A stretch of DNA of 64,000 nt, taken from Bog-756 sp963824645. GTDB lineage: Bacteria > Actinomycetota > Acidimicrobiia > Acidimicrobiales > RAAP-2. Each line of letters opens with the position of its first letter. Position 1 is the stretch's first letter. Positions 34,995 to 44,018 of this stretch are shown piece by piece. The translations under genes were made by a program, and so were the position numbers. The stretch lies in assembly GCA_963824645.1 (NCBI GenBank), contig CAWGQC010000011.1:78757-142756 (forward strand). The letters are read 5' to 3'. The notes under the pieces were generated by a model. That model did no database searches. It worked only from the letters and a program-made list of their open reading frames with translations, and had not been told where the DNA came from.

Positions 34995-36194
34995 ATGCCC
35001 GACCTCATCACCCAGGGACCCGACGGCGCTCTGCATGTCACCGATCAACCCATCATCCCCTTCATCGAGGGCGACGGGACCGGCGTCGACATCTGGCCCG
35101 CGGCCAAGTTGGTTCTCGACGCCGCCGCCGCCAAATACGGGAAGACCGTGGCGTGGAAGGAGGTGTTGGCCGGCCAGAAAGCCTTCGACGAGACGGGGGA
35201 GTGGCTACCCGACGAGACGGTGGACACGTTCCGCTCCCACCTCATCGGCATCAAGGGTCCCTTGACCACACCGGTCGGTGGGGGCATCCGCTCCCTCAAC
35301 GTCGCCCTCCGCCAGATCCTCGACCTCTACGTGTGTCTGCGCCCGGTGCGTTGGTTCACCGGCGTCCCCTCGCCGGTGCTCCACCCCGAGAGAGTGGACA
35401 TGGTCATCTTCCGCGAGAACACCGAGGACATCTACGCCGGCCTCGAGGCCGAGGCGTACACCCCCGAAGCCGACAAGTTGTCCTCCTTCCTGCGCAACGA
35501 GATGGGGTGGGAGATCCGGGAGGGGTCGGGCATCGGCATCAAACCCATCTCCGAGTTCGGATCGAAGCGGCTGATCCGGGCGGCCATCGTCTACGCCCTG
35601 CGGCACGGTCGGGCCAGTGTGACCATGGTCCACAAGGGCAACATCCAGAAGTTCACCGAGGGGGCCTTCCGCAACTGGGGCTACGAACTGGTCCGTGAGG
35701 AGTTCGCCGATGTGGCCGTGGGCTGGGACGACTGCGACGGCAAGCCCGGCGACAAGCTGCTGGTCAAGGACAGCATCGCCGACATCACCCTCCAACAGGT
35801 GCTCACCCGGCCGGCCGAGTTCGACGTCATCGCCACCACCAACCTCAACGGCGACTACCTCTCCGACGCCCTGGCCGCCCAGGTCGGAGGGATCGGCATC
35901 GCCCCCGGAGGGAACATCAACTACATGACCGGCCACGGCATCTTCGAGGCCACCCACGGCACGGCCCCCAAGTACGCCGGCCTGGACAAGGTCAACCCCG
36001 GATCGGTCATCTTGTCCGGCGTCATGATGTACGAGCACCTGGGCTGGACCGATGCCGCGGCCGACATCGTGACCGCCCTCGAGGCCACCATCGCCGACAA
36101 GGTGGTGACCTACGACTTCGCCCGGCTCATGGACGGCGCCACCGAGGTCAAGTGCTCGGAGTTCGCCGCTGCCATCGTCGACCGGCTGGGGTAG
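34995..36194 (+). CDS. icd: Isocitrate dehydrogenase (NADP-dependent, E. coli type)
   Basis: Icd oxidatively decarboxylates isocitrate to 2-oxoglutarate. It is the dimeric E. coli type, not the monomeric IDH of many actinobacteria: IPFIEGDGTGVDIWPAA, GGGIRSLNVALRQ (isocitrate-binding Ser), VDMVIFRENTEDIYAG, and GIAPGGNINYMTGHGIFEATHG are near-identical to that group. The 399 residues are normal. The ATG at 34995 lies 8 bases after TAGGCT (34981-34986). mdh follows 70 bp on with its own start signal. Confidence 0.96.
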   Translation: MPDLITQGPDGALHVTDQPIIPFIEGDGTGVDIWPAAKLVLDAAAAKYGKTVAWKEVLAGQKAFDETGEWLPDETVDTFRSHLIGIKGPLTTPVGGGIRSLNVALRQILDLYVCLRPVRWFTGVPSPVLHPERVDMVIFRENTEDIYAGLEAEAYTPEADKLSSFLRNEMGWEIREGSGIGIKPISEFGSKRLIRAAIVYALRHGRASVTMVHKGNIQKFTEGAFRNWGYELVREEFADVAVGWDDCDGKPGDKLLVKDSIADITLQQVLTRPAEFDVIATTNLNGDYLSDALAAQVGGIGIAPGGNINYMTGHGIFEATHGTAPKYAGLDKVNPGSVILSGVMMYEHLGWTDAAADIVTALEATIADKVVTYDFARLMDGATEVKCSEFAAAIVDRLG

Positions 36195-36229
36195 CGCGGA
36201 TCGGGTCCCTCCCGGGCCCTCGACCCGGC

Positions 36230-36258
36230 TCGACCCGGCCAGGTGGCTCCATTAGCCT
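36230..36258 (+). promoter_or_regulatory. mdh promoter
   Basis: TCGACC at 36230-36235 and TAGCCT at 36253-36258 are 17 bp apart; the hexamer ends exactly 6 bases before the mdh ATG, so the message is probably leaderless. Confidence 0.6.
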
Positions 36259-36264
36259 CGGGCC

Positions 36265-37257
36265 ATGGCCGACAAACCACCCGTCACCGTTACCGTCACC
36301 GGGGCCGCGGGCCAGATCGGGTACTCGCTCCTCTTTCGCATCGCCGCCGGCGAGATGTTCGGGGACGACCAGCCGGTCGTGCTCCGCCTGCTCGAGATCG
36401 AGCCGGGTATGAAGCCGCTCGAGGGTGTGGTCATGGAGATCGACGACTGCGCCTTTCCCCTGGTCAGCGACATCATCACTACCACCGACCTCAACACCGC
36501 CTTCGACGGTACGTCGTGGGCGCTGCTGGTCGGCTCCATCCCCCGCAAGGCGGGTATGGAGCGCGGCGATCTTCTGACCGTCAACGGGGGGATCTTCGGC
36601 CCCCAGGGTCGCGCCATCGCGGCCAGCGCCGCCCATGACGTGCGCGTGCTGGTGGTGGGCAACCCCTGCAATACCAACTGCCTGATCGCCCGGGCCAACG
36701 CCCCCGAGGTGCCCAGCGACCGGTGGTTCGCCATGACCCGGCTGGATGAGAACCGGGCCAAGGCCCAGCTGGCGGCCAAGGCCGGGGTACCGGTGGCCGC
36801 CGTGTCCAACGTGGCCATCTGGGGGAACCATTCGGCCACCCAATTCCCGGACTACGCCCACGCCCTCATCGGGGGCAAGCCGGCCCCGGAGGTCATCGAC
36901 GACGAGGCCTGGCTCCACGGCGATTTTCTGGCCACCGTGCAGAAGCGGGGCGCCGCCATCATCGATGCACGCGGGCTCTCGTCGGCGGCGTCGGCGGCCA
37001 ACGCCGCCATCGACTCGGTGGTCAGCATTCGCACGGCCACCCCGGGTGACGACGTGACCTCGTTGGCCGTACCCTCACGGGGCGAGTACGGGATTCCCGA
37101 GGGACTGCAGTTCGGGTTTCCCGTGCGGTCCAACGGGGACGGCGGTTGGACCGTGGTGGAGGGACTGTCCCACGACGCTTTTGCCACCGAGCGGATCCGC
37201 ATCACCACCGAGGAGCTCGAGGGGGAGCGGGCCGACGTGGCCGCCCTGTTGCCCTAG
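36265..37257 (+). CDS. mdh: Malate dehydrogenase
   Basis: Mdh interconverts malate and oxaloacetate with NAD. It belongs to the cytosolic-eukaryote/actinobacterial branch: TVTGAAGQIGYSLLFRIA is the nucleotide motif, VGSIPRKAGMERGDLL holds the mobile-loop Arg region, NPCNTNCLIA and MTRLDENRAKAQLA follow, and the catalytic His189 is in WGNHSATQFPD. The 330-residue length is standard. It is convergent with a lipoprotein gene 17 bp away. icd and mdh lie together, with sucCD and sdhCAB also in this window. Confidence 0.97.
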   Translation: MADKPPVTVTVTGAAGQIGYSLLFRIAAGEMFGDDQPVVLRLLEIEPGMKPLEGVVMEIDDCAFPLVSDIITTTDLNTAFDGTSWALLVGSIPRKAGMERGDLLTVNGGIFGPQGRAIAASAAHDVRVLVVGNPCNTNCLIARANAPEVPSDRWFAMTRLDENRAKAQLAAKAGVPVAAVSNVAIWGNHSATQFPDYAHALIGGKPAPEVIDDEAWLHGDFLATVQKRGAAIIDARGLSSAASAANAAIDSVVSIRTATPGDDVTSLAVPSRGEYGIPEGLQFGFPVRSNGDGGWTVVEGLSHDAFATERIRITTEELEGERADVAALLP

Positions 37258-37274
37258 TCGGGCAGCATCGTCCC

Positions 37275-37757
37275 CTAGGGAACGACGGTGACCTGCAGCC
37301 GCCACAGCCGGGCCAGGGCCGGGCAGGCCTGACCGGGTGGACAGAGGATGCCACCCGTGGCCGAAATGGTGGCCCGGCCGGTTCGCCCGGCGGTCAGATC
37401 GGCCTCGAGGCGACCTTGGGCGTCCCGGCTGACAGCCGACACGGTCACCGACGGCGAATCGCTGGTGGGATCGTTCCAGTTGAACCCCGCATCGAGGACG
37501 ATGGCGAACGAGACGCCGAGGACAGCGGTCACCGCGCACAGTCCGTTGGTCCCCGACACCGTCACGCCGGGGCGGACGACCACCCCGCACGGGTCGGGAC
37601 CCGACGCCGCACCGGGCGGAGGGATGGTCACCGGAGGAGAGGTAAGGCTGGGGGGCGCCGGTTGAGCGCTCATCCGGCCACAGCCGGCCACCACCACCAG
37701 GGCCACCGCCAGGGCCATCGGCGCGACCACTCGGGTGGTCCGGGTCGCCCATTTCAT
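37275..37757 (-). CDS. Putative lipoprotein of unknown function
   Basis: The 160-residue protein begins MKWATRTTRVV, a hydrophobic run, and a lipobox VVAGC (Cys about residue 26), so it should be lipid-anchored outside the membrane. A short Pro-rich spacer follows, then a probable beta-sandwich domain with four further cysteines (PDPCGV, GLCAV, ILCPPGQAC) that could form two disulfides. The ATG at 37757 has GAGGG close upstream. No family was recognised. It is convergent with mdh. Confidence 0.7.
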   Translation of the reverse strand: MKWATRTTRVVAPMALAVALVVVAGCGRMSAQPAPPSLTSPPVTIPPPGAASGPDPCGVVVRPGVTVSGTNGLCAVTAVLGVSFAIVLDAGFNWNDPTSDSPSVTVSAVSRDAQGRLEADLTAGRTGRATISATGGILCPPGQACPALARLWRLQVTVVP

Positions 37758-37841
37758 GCCCTCTTTCTCACCTCCCGTCCCCGTATCCCGTCCCGCCGCA
37801 CCCCGTCCCGCCGGCCCCTCCGTCCGGTCGGGCCGGGTCGC

Positions 37842-38657
37842 CTACACCGTCGAGAAGAATTCGACCAGCACCTCGGACACGGCCGAACCGTGGGTGAAGA
37901 CCCCGAGGTGGCTGGCGCCGGCGATTTCCGTATAGCGAGCGCCGGGGATGATGGCGGCCGCTTCCCGGGCCCGGGCCGGCGGCGAGTCGACGTCGTGCTC
38001 GAAGGCCAGCACCTGGCAGGGCACGGTGATGGTGGGCCAGGCTGCGGTTCGCTCGAGATCGAGTGACCAGGCCAGGGCGGCTTCGAACTGACCCAGTCGT
38101 CCCGGATTGGGCCATTCCGGGAGCTCGCCGATCAGGGATAGCCACCCGTCCACTACCGCGTCGTCCTGCAGGTCGTGATTGGGGAGGTAGCGCAAGGTCT
38201 CGGTGGCGTAGAACAACGGTGGCAGTGGATAGCCCAGTCGGGCCAGGTCACGCTCGACGGTGGTGATGGCCTTCTCCCACGCCGTGGCCACGTTGCAGCT
38301 GCCGATGAAGGCGGCGCCCCGCACTCGGGCCGGATGGCCGATGGCCATGGTCTCGGCCACCCATCCCCCCATCGAGTAGCCGGCCACCCGGACGGACCCC
38401 ATCCCCAGGTGGTCGATGAGGCCGAGGGTGTCGGCCACCAGATCGTCGATGGCGTAGGGGGGCGGTGGCGATGATGACGGGGCGACACCCCGGTTGTCGA
38501 AGGTCACCACCCGGTAGCCCGCCGCCACCAGGGCCGGCGCCACTTCCAAATGCCAGCCGAGCGCCGGTTCGCCGCAGCCGCACACGAGAACGACCGGCTC
38601 TCCCTCCCCGAACACGTCGTAGGCGATGGTCACCTCACCCAAGGTCACTTCGGCCAT
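37842..38657 (-). CDS. Alpha/beta-hydrolase
   Basis: Alpha/beta-fold hydrolase of 271 residues. The nucleophile elbow is GYSMGG (Ser), the oxyanion region CGCGEPALGW follows strand 3, an acid lies around AFEHDVDSPP, and the catalytic His is in GASHLGVF. The first hydrophobic strand VVLVCGCGE has an unusual Cys pair in place of the HG motif. GGAGGA 8 bases upstream supports the ATG at 38657. It resembles 3-oxoadipate enol-lactonase-like hydrolases, but the substrate is not determined. Divergent from an SDR gene. Confidence 0.82.
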   Translation of the reverse strand: MAEVTLGEVTIAYDVFGEGEPVVLVCGCGEPALGWHLEVAPALVAAGYRVVTFDNRGVAPSSSPPPPYAIDDLVADTLGLIDHLGMGSVRVAGYSMGGWVAETMAIGHPARVRGAAFIGSCNVATAWEKAITTVERDLARLGYPLPPLFYATETLRYLPNHDLQDDAVVDGWLSLIGELPEWPNPGRLGQFEAALAWSLDLERTAAWPTITVPCQVLAFEHDVDSPPARAREAAAIIPGARYTEIAGASHLGVFTHGSAVSEVLVEFFSTV

Positions 38658-38785
38658 GCCGTTTCCTCCGTTCTCCCTCGCCCCTTAGCGCGATCGTAAG
38701 CGACCGGTGGTGAGCGCCCGGGCCCACGAGGGCACGGTCCGGCCGCCTACCGAGCGAATCGGTAGGCAGGGGTTAGAGTGCGCCG

Positions 38786-39592
38786 ATGACGCTGAGCCGT
38801 GACGCCGCCCGACTCACCGGACGGGTGGCCGTTGTCACCGGCGGTGGCTCGGGGATCGGGCGGGGCATCGCCCAGGGTCTGGCCGCTTTCGGAGCCTCGG
38901 TGGTGATCTGGGAGCGTGATCCGGAAACGTGCGCGGCGGCGGCGGGCGAGGTGGAGGGTCTGGGGCTCACCGTGGACGTCCGCCAGGAAGAGGAGGTCGA
39001 TGCCGCTCTGGCCCGCACCGAGGCGGAGGTGGGCACGGTCGGCATCCTGGTCAACAACGCCGGGGGCGTGTTCGCCGCACCCTTCCTCGAGAGCCGGGTG
39101 AAGGGTTGGGACGCTCTCCACCGGGCCAACCTCCGGCACGTCCTGCTCTGTACCCACCGAGTAGCGCAGTCCATGGTGGCTTCGGCCACGGCGGGCAGCA
39201 TCATCAATGTCACCTCGATCGAGGGCGTGCGGGCCGCTCCCGGCTACGCCGTCTACGCCGCGGCCAAGGCCGGCGTGATCAGCTTCACCAAAACAGTGGC
39301 CCTCGAGCTGGCCCCGCACGGGATCCGAGTCAACGCTCTCGCCCCTGACATAACCCTGACCGAGGGGTTGGTGTCGGTGGCCCCGCCCGACAGCCTGGCC
39401 CACTTCAACGAAGTGGTCCCCCTCGGGCGACCGGGCCACGTCGACGAGATGGCCGGTGCCGCCGTCTTCCTGGCCTCCAACCTGTCCAGTTATCTGACCG
39501 GCGAGACACTCCACGTCGACGGCGGAACCCACGCGGCGGGAGGTTGGTACCACAGCCCGACCACCGGCGCTTACGTTCTCGGTCCCTCCTGA
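38786..39592 (+). CDS. Short-chain dehydrogenase/reductase
   Basis: Classical SDR of 268 residues. TGGGSGIGRGIA binds the cofactor, NNAGG stabilises the core, and the Ser-Tyr-Lys set is in NVTSIEG and YAVYAAAKAG. The C-terminus has GRPGHVDEMAGAAVFLASNLSSYLTGE, typical of 3-oxoacyl-ACP reductase-like SDRs. ERDPE after strand 2 suggests NAD over NADP. The ATG lies exactly 6 bases after TAGAGT (38774-38779). Substrate unknown; the hydrolase across the divergent gap may act in the same pathway. Confidence 0.85.
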   Translation: MTLSRDAARLTGRVAVVTGGGSGIGRGIAQGLAAFGASVVIWERDPETCAAAAGEVEGLGLTVDVRQEEEVDAALARTEAEVGTVGILVNNAGGVFAAPFLESRVKGWDALHRANLRHVLLCTHRVAQSMVASATAGSIINVTSIEGVRAAPGYAVYAAAKAGVISFTKTVALELAPHGIRVNALAPDITLTEGLVSVAPPDSLAHFNEVVPLGRPGHVDEMAGAAVFLASNLSSYLTGETLHVDGGTHAAGGWYHSPTTGAYVLGPS

Positions 39593-39660
39593 GCCACTAC
39601 TGTTCGGCGGCCGTTCCCTACGCAGCAAGCGCACCAGACAGAGCGGCCTCGCCCGAGTCG

Positions 39661-40044
39661 TTACCGGTCGGGCAGGAGTTCGATCCGGTTGCCGAAGGGG
39701 TCGTCGACATACCACTGGGGGTGCCCGGGTACGTCTTCGGTCCGGCGGGTGGTGAAGCCGGCGGCGTCCAGCTGCGCACACAGTTGATCGAGTTGTGAGA
39801 CCACCAGACCGGGATGAGCTTTGCGGGCGGGACGAAAGTCCTCTTCCACCCCCAGGTGGATCTTTACCCCACCGCGCTCGAACCAACAGCCGCCCCGTGC
39901 CGCCAGCTGCGGGGGCTTGGCTACCCGGGGCAATCCGAGCATCCCGGAAAAGAAGACCTCGGCCCGCGCTTCGGCCTCCGGCCCGGCCGGCATGGCCAGT
40001 TGGACGTGGTCGATGGACTCGACGATGGGTCGGCCGGCGCTCAT
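39661..40044 (-). CDS. VOC-superfamily (glyoxalase/dioxygenase-fold) protein
   Basis: The 127 residues form one VOC module: SIDHVQLAMP starts with the His of the first metal-binding strand, CWFERGGVKIHLGVEE gives a second His and acidic ligand candidates, and the C-terminal DPFGNRIELLP supplies the final Glu. Metal binding is therefore plausible. The ATG at 40044 overlaps the upstream VOC gene by 4 bp (ATGA), so the two modules may form a heteromer or act in series. Confidence 0.82.
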   Translation of the reverse strand: MSAGRPIVESIDHVQLAMPAGPEAEARAEVFFSGMLGLPRVAKPPQLAARGGCWFERGGVKIHLGVEEDFRPARKAHPGLVVSQLDQLCAQLDAAGFTTRRTEDVPGHPQWYVDDPFGNRIELLPDR

Positions 40045-40478
40045 CGCAGCTCCTGGGCGTTCAGTTGGCGTTGGTCACACCGCAGCGGGTGGTCGGCGGG
40101 TACCTCGACCAAATGGATCCGGAGCCCGTCGGGGTCGTCGATCCACGCTTCGATCAGTCCCCAGGGTTCGCGCTTCGGTGGGCGCACCACCACCACGCCT
40201 CGTTCAGTCAGCTCGACCACGGCGGCGTCGAGCGAGCGCACCTGCAGCCACAACACGACCCGATCGGCCTCGGATGCCGATCGATCGTCCGTCGTCGGCT
40301 GCGGTGACCCGGTCCCTACCACCTCGATCATGCCGCCCCCGGCAAAGAAGACCACGCCCCGTCCGACCCCTTCGCCGAACTCGCGGGCCACCGGCAGGTG
40401 GAGTCCTTCCCCGTAGAAGGCCAATGAGCGGTCGAGGTCGGCGGGATGGATGATGGTCCTCGAGGCCAGAACGTCCAT
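40041..40478 (-). CDS. VOC-superfamily protein
   Basis: A second VOC module, 145 residues. SRTIIHPADLDRSLAFYGEGLHLPVAREF is the usual first repeat (key residues His11, Asp, FY), and DPDGLRIHLVEVP ends the second. The final acidic ligand position has Glu in HLVEV. AGGAGAT just before the ATG at 40478 gives a ribosome-binding site. It shows little identity to its neighbour outside the fold motifs, so this is not a recent duplication. Substrate unknown. Confidence 0.8.
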   Translation of the reverse strand: MDVLASRTIIHPADLDRSLAFYGEGLHLPVAREFGEGVGRGVVFFAGGGMIEVVGTGSPQPTTDDRSASEADRVVLWLQVRSLDAAVVELTERGVVVVRPPKREPWGLIEAWIDDPDGLRIHLVEVPADHPLRCDQRQLNAQELR

Positions 40479-40581
40479 ATCTCCTCTTCCCGGTGGTGAC
40501 GACGCCCACCGTCGCCCCTCCGGCCCTCCGGGCTCCGATGCTATCCACGAGTACCGTCCGTGGGCCTTCCCCGATCGGGGT

Positions 40582-40616
40582 GGGTCCGGACCTCGGGTCC
40601 GGACCTCGGGTCCGGA
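40582..40616 (-). repeat. 13-bp tandem repeat forming inverted repeats
   Basis: GGGTCCGGACCTC occurs twice and then for 9 more bases. Each copy contains the palindrome GGTCCGGACC, so RNA from either strand would fold. It follows the SCP2 stop on the minus strand and may end the sdhCAB-SCP2 transcript. Confidence 0.8.
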
Positions 40617-40630
40617 AACCGGGTCGGAGG

Positions 40631-41137
40631 CTAGTAGGTGGTGGAAGCGACGACTGACGCCGTAAAGGACCGAGCGGACTCGAGCATCGATTGTGAGGCC
40701 ACCAGCACCGACAGGTCGCCGCGCACTCGGATCCTTCCGGCGTTGAGGGCCTCGGCCGGTGTCAGCTCGCCCTTCGACATCGCCGCTGCATCCTCGTACG
40801 AAAGAGCCACGGTGACGTCGGCCGGCCGGTCGGGCGTCTCCTCCGCGGGATCGGCGCCTTCCGGTACGTCGGGGCCGAGTCCACTCAGGGCGAAGCGTAG
40901 CGACCCGTCCTCGACCCGCAGGCCGAACCGGACATCCCCCCCGGGTGTGTCCCGCACCTCCTGGGCGACGGTGAACCGCCCGCCCACCGCGGCCAGGCCG
41001 GCCTCCTCACCGGGGCCATCCACCACCACTCCCTCAAGGGCGGCATTGAGAGCGGCAACCCACTCGGGGCTCAGGAAACGGGCCATGTCAGGGGACCGCG
41101 CGTCGATGCGGGGGCCTGCCATGCCGGGGCCTGCCAT
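40631..41137 (-). CDS. SCP2 sterol-carrier-domain protein
   Basis: The 168-residue protein matches the SCP2 sterol-transfer fold: FLSPEWVAALNAAL at the start, a beta-sheet core (VRFGLRVEDGSLRFALSG), VTVALSYEDAAAMSKGELTPAEALNAGRIRVRGDL, which is the most family-like region, and a C-terminal helix. Such stand-alone proteins bind lipids or acyl-CoA. The start is uncertain: ATG 41137 gives a doubled MAGP, while ATG 41086 (MARFLSPEW) fits homologues better. It is 18 bp after sdhB. Confidence 0.75.
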   Translation of the reverse strand: MAGPGMAGPRIDARSPDMARFLSPEWVAALNAALEGVVVDGPGEEAGLAAVGGRFTVAQEVRDTPGGDVRFGLRVEDGSLRFALSGLGPDVPEGADPAEETPDRPADVTVALSYEDAAAMSKGELTPAEALNAGRIRVRGDLSVLVASQSMLESARSFTASVVASTTY

Positions 41138-41155
41138 CGGGAGGCCTGATCCGGT

Positions 41156-42169
41156 TCACTCGGGCGGTGGTTCGTCGCCGGGTGTCACGGCTGGGGCATC
41201 GTCCGGCGTGGCCGTCGCCACCGGCTCCTGTTCCTCCATGGCCGGGACAGTAGGAGGCGGCACCGCACCGTTCAGATGGGGAGCGGGGATGCCGTGCACC
41301 TCGGACGGAGGTTGAACGGCGGCTGGGCCTTCGGCCGGTGCGTGGGCCGCCGCTTCGGCGGCCGTGCCCTTGGTGCGGTTGCGGATCTTGCGGCCCAGCC
41401 AGGCGATCGGGTCATAGGAGGCATCCACCACCCGTTCCTTCAAAGGGATGATGGCGTTGTCGGTGATCTTGATGTGCTCGGGGCACACCTCGGTGCAGCA
41501 TTTGGTGATGTTGCACTTGCCCAGGCCCTGTTCCTGACGGAGCAACTCGCGCCGGTCGGTGACGTCGAGCGGATGCATCTCGAGCTCGGCCGTCCGGGCG
41601 AAGAAGCGGGGCCCGGCGAAGGCCGTCTTGTTCTCTTCGTGGTCACGGATTACATGGCAGACGTCCTGGCACAGGAAGCACTCGATGCACTTGCGGAACT
41701 CCTGGCTGCGCTCGACATCGATCTGGGCCATCCGGTAGCCCCCGGCCTTCTCCTCGTCCAGCGTCTTCGGACGCGGGGTGAAAGAAGGGATGCGCTTGGC
41801 CACTTCGTAGTTGTAGGAGACGTCGGTGACCAGGTCGCGCAAGATGGGAAAGGCCCGCATCGGTGCGACCACCACTGCTTCGCCCACGGGCAGCGTGTCC
41901 ATCCGGGTCATGCACATGAGGGCCGGTCGTCCGTTGATCTCCGCCGAGCAGGACCCGCACTTCCCGGCCTTGCAGTTCCAACGGCAGGCCAGATCGGGAG
42001 CCTGGGTGGCCTGGACCCGGTGGATGACGTCGAGCACCACCTCACCCTCCTGGGCGGGCATCACGTACTCGGCGAATTCCCCTCCGGCCTCGTCTCCTCG
42101 CCAGAGCCGCATGACGACATCGCCGCCGGAATCGCCGCCGGAATCGCCGCCGGTCACGTCGTCGGCCAT
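41156..42169 (-). CDS. sdhB: Succinate dehydrogenase iron-sulfur subunit (Sdh1 type)
   Basis: SdhB carries electrons from FAD to quinone. The 2Fe-2S ligands are in CRWNCKAGKCGSC plus a later Cys (LMCMTRM); the 4Fe-4S and 3Fe-4S ligands are in CIECFLCQDVCHV and GKCNITKCCTEVCPEHIK. The last about 70 residues after RNRTKG are a Pro/Ala/Glu-rich tail without known function. The N-terminus has a 12-bp repeat coding GGDS. At 337 residues it is about 90 longer than typical SdhB. The start overlaps the sdhA stop. Confidence 0.95.
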   Translation of the reverse strand: MADDVTGGDSGGDSGGDVVMRLWRGDEAGGEFAEYVMPAQEGEVVLDVIHRVQATQAPDLACRWNCKAGKCGSCSAEINGRPALMCMTRMDTLPVGEAVVVAPMRAFPILRDLVTDVSYNYEVAKRIPSFTPRPKTLDEEKAGGYRMAQIDVERSQEFRKCIECFLCQDVCHVIRDHEENKTAFAGPRFFARTAELEMHPLDVTDRRELLRQEQGLGKCNITKCCTEVCPEHIKITDNAIIPLKERVVDASYDPIAWLGRKIRNRTKGTAAEAAAHAPAEGPAAVQPPSEVHGIPAPHLNGAVPPPTVPAMEEQEPVATATPDDAPAVTPGDEPPPE

Positions 42170-44004
42170 CAGGTCGCCTCCTCCAGCAGTTCCTTGAGAT
42201 CGTCGGGCATGGTCGGGATCGGCTCGGGGCCGACGATGATGGACCGGATCGAGGGGGTTGCTCCGGCGCCTTCGACGTCGCCCACGGCGATACGCTCAAC
42301 GAAGTTGACGGTGCCCAGTTCGGCGTCGGGCTTCGGGTAGTCGTCCCGGGTGTGCCCGCCCCTGCTCTCCTTGCGGTTGATGGCCCCCAGGGTGGTGCAC
42401 CGCGACACGGTGAGCATGGCCGGCAGATCGGTGGTCAGGTTCCACCCCGGGTTGTAGCGCCGTCCCCCGCTCACGGTCACCCGTCGGGCCCGCTCCTCCA
42501 GTTCGTCGAGCTTGCCCATGGCCTCGTCCAGCTCGGCGCCGGTGCGGATGATGCCGACCAGGGTCTGCATGGTCATCTGGAGGTCGTGGTGGACGTCGTA
42601 GGGGTTCTCGCCCCCTTCGTTCTCGAAGGGGGCGGTGGCACCGTCGATGGCGGTGGCGATCTGCTCCTGGTCGAGCACGACCGGACCGGCGCGGCCGGAG
42701 GCGAACTCAGCCGCCCCGACTCCGGCCCGTCGACCGAAGACCAGGAGGTCCGAAAGCGAATTCCCACCCAGCCGGTTGGCTCCGTGCATCCCACCGGCTA
42801 CCTCGCCGGCGGCGAACAGACCCGACACCGTGGTGGCCGCCGAGTCGGCCTCCACCCGTACGCCACCCATGATGTAGTGGCAGGTCGGCCCCACCTCCAT
42901 GGCCTCGGCCGTGATGTCCACGCCGGCCAACTCCTTGAACTGGTGGTACATGGAGGGCAGTCGGCGCCGGATGTCCTCGGCCGAGCGGCGGGTGGCGATG
43001 TCGAGGAAGACCCCACCGTGTGGGCTGCCCCGCCCCGCTTTGACCTCGCTGTTGATGGACCGGGCCACTTCGTCGCGGGGGAGGAGCTCGGGGGGACGCC
43101 GTCCGGCGGCATGGTCGTCATACCATTTGTCCGCCTCGTCCTCGGAGTCCGCCGTTTCGGCTGCGAACATGGGCGGGATGTAATCGAACATGAACCGCCT
43201 GCCCTCCGAGTTGCGCAGGACGCCACCGTCGCCCCGCACGCCCTCGGTCACCAGGATGCCCCGCACCGACAGCGGCCAGACCATGCCGGTCGGATGGAAC
43301 TGCACCGCCTCCATGTCGATGAGATCGGCCCCGGCCCACAGAGACATGGCATGGCCGTCGCCCGTGGATTCCCACGAGTTCGAGGTGTAGAGCCAGCTCT
43401 TACCGACCCCACCGGTGGCCATCACCACCGACTTGGCCGTAAACACCACGAATTCGCCCGACGGACGCCAGTACCCGACCAGTCCGGAAACCACCCCGTT
43501 GGCATCGTGGAGGAGGCGCAGCACCTTGACCTCCATGAATACCTCGATGCCGTCGGCCACCGCCTTTTGTTGAAGCGTGCGGATGAGCTCGAGTCCGGTC
43601 CGGTCGCCGATATGGGCCAGACGGGCGAAGCGGTGGCCCCCGAAGTCGCGCTGGAGGATCAACCCGTCCTTGGTCCGGTCGAAGAGGGCCCCCCAGTCCT
43701 CGAGCTCGCGCACCCGGTCGGGAGCCTCCTGGGCATGGAGCTGGGCCATCCGCCAGTTGTTGAGCATCTTCCCGCCCCGCATGGTGTCGCGGAAATGGAC
43801 CTGCCAGCTGTCCTCGGCGTAGACGTTGCCGAGGGCGGCGGCCACCCCGCCTTCGGCCATCACCGTGTGGGCTTTGCCCAGCAGCGACTTGCACACCAGC
43901 GCGGTGCGCAGCCCCTGGGCCTGTGCCTCGATGGCCGCCCGCAGGCCCGCCCCTCCGGCACCAATCACGATCACGTCGAAGTCGTGGGTCTCGTACTCAG
44001 TCAT
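42169..44004 (-). CDS. sdhA: Succinate dehydrogenase flavoprotein subunit (Sdh1 type)
   Basis: SdhA oxidises succinate at a covalently bound FAD. DVIVIGAGGAGLRAAIEAQ binds ADP of FAD, and the FAD-linking His46 is in GKAHTVMAEGG. The substrate region has HPTGM and LGGNSLSDLLVFGRRAG near the active-site Arg and His. At 611 residues it is normal. ATG at 44004 has AAGGGG upstream. The 14-bp gap from sdhC and overlap with sdhB indicate one sdhCAB message, the order seen for mycobacterial Sdh1 (Rv0249c-Rv0247c). Confidence 0.96.
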   Translation of the reverse strand: MTEYETHDFDVIVIGAGGAGLRAAIEAQAQGLRTALVCKSLLGKAHTVMAEGGVAAALGNVYAEDSWQVHFRDTMRGGKMLNNWRMAQLHAQEAPDRVRELEDWGALFDRTKDGLILQRDFGGHRFARLAHIGDRTGLELIRTLQQKAVADGIEVFMEVKVLRLLHDANGVVSGLVGYWRPSGEFVVFTAKSVVMATGGVGKSWLYTSNSWESTGDGHAMSLWAGADLIDMEAVQFHPTGMVWPLSVRGILVTEGVRGDGGVLRNSEGRRFMFDYIPPMFAAETADSEDEADKWYDDHAAGRRPPELLPRDEVARSINSEVKAGRGSPHGGVFLDIATRRSAEDIRRRLPSMYHQFKELAGVDITAEAMEVGPTCHYIMGGVRVEADSAATTVSGLFAAGEVAGGMHGANRLGGNSLSDLLVFGRRAGVGAAEFASGRAGPVVLDQEQIATAIDGATAPFENEGGENPYDVHHDLQMTMQTLVGIIRTGAELDEAMGKLDELEERARRVTVSGGRRYNPGWNLTTDLPAMLTVSRCTTLGAINRKESRGGHTRDDYPKPDAELGTVNFVERIAVGDVEGAGATPSIRSIIVGPEPIPTMPDDLKELLEEAT

Positions 44005-44018
44005 GATGGCCGAACCCC

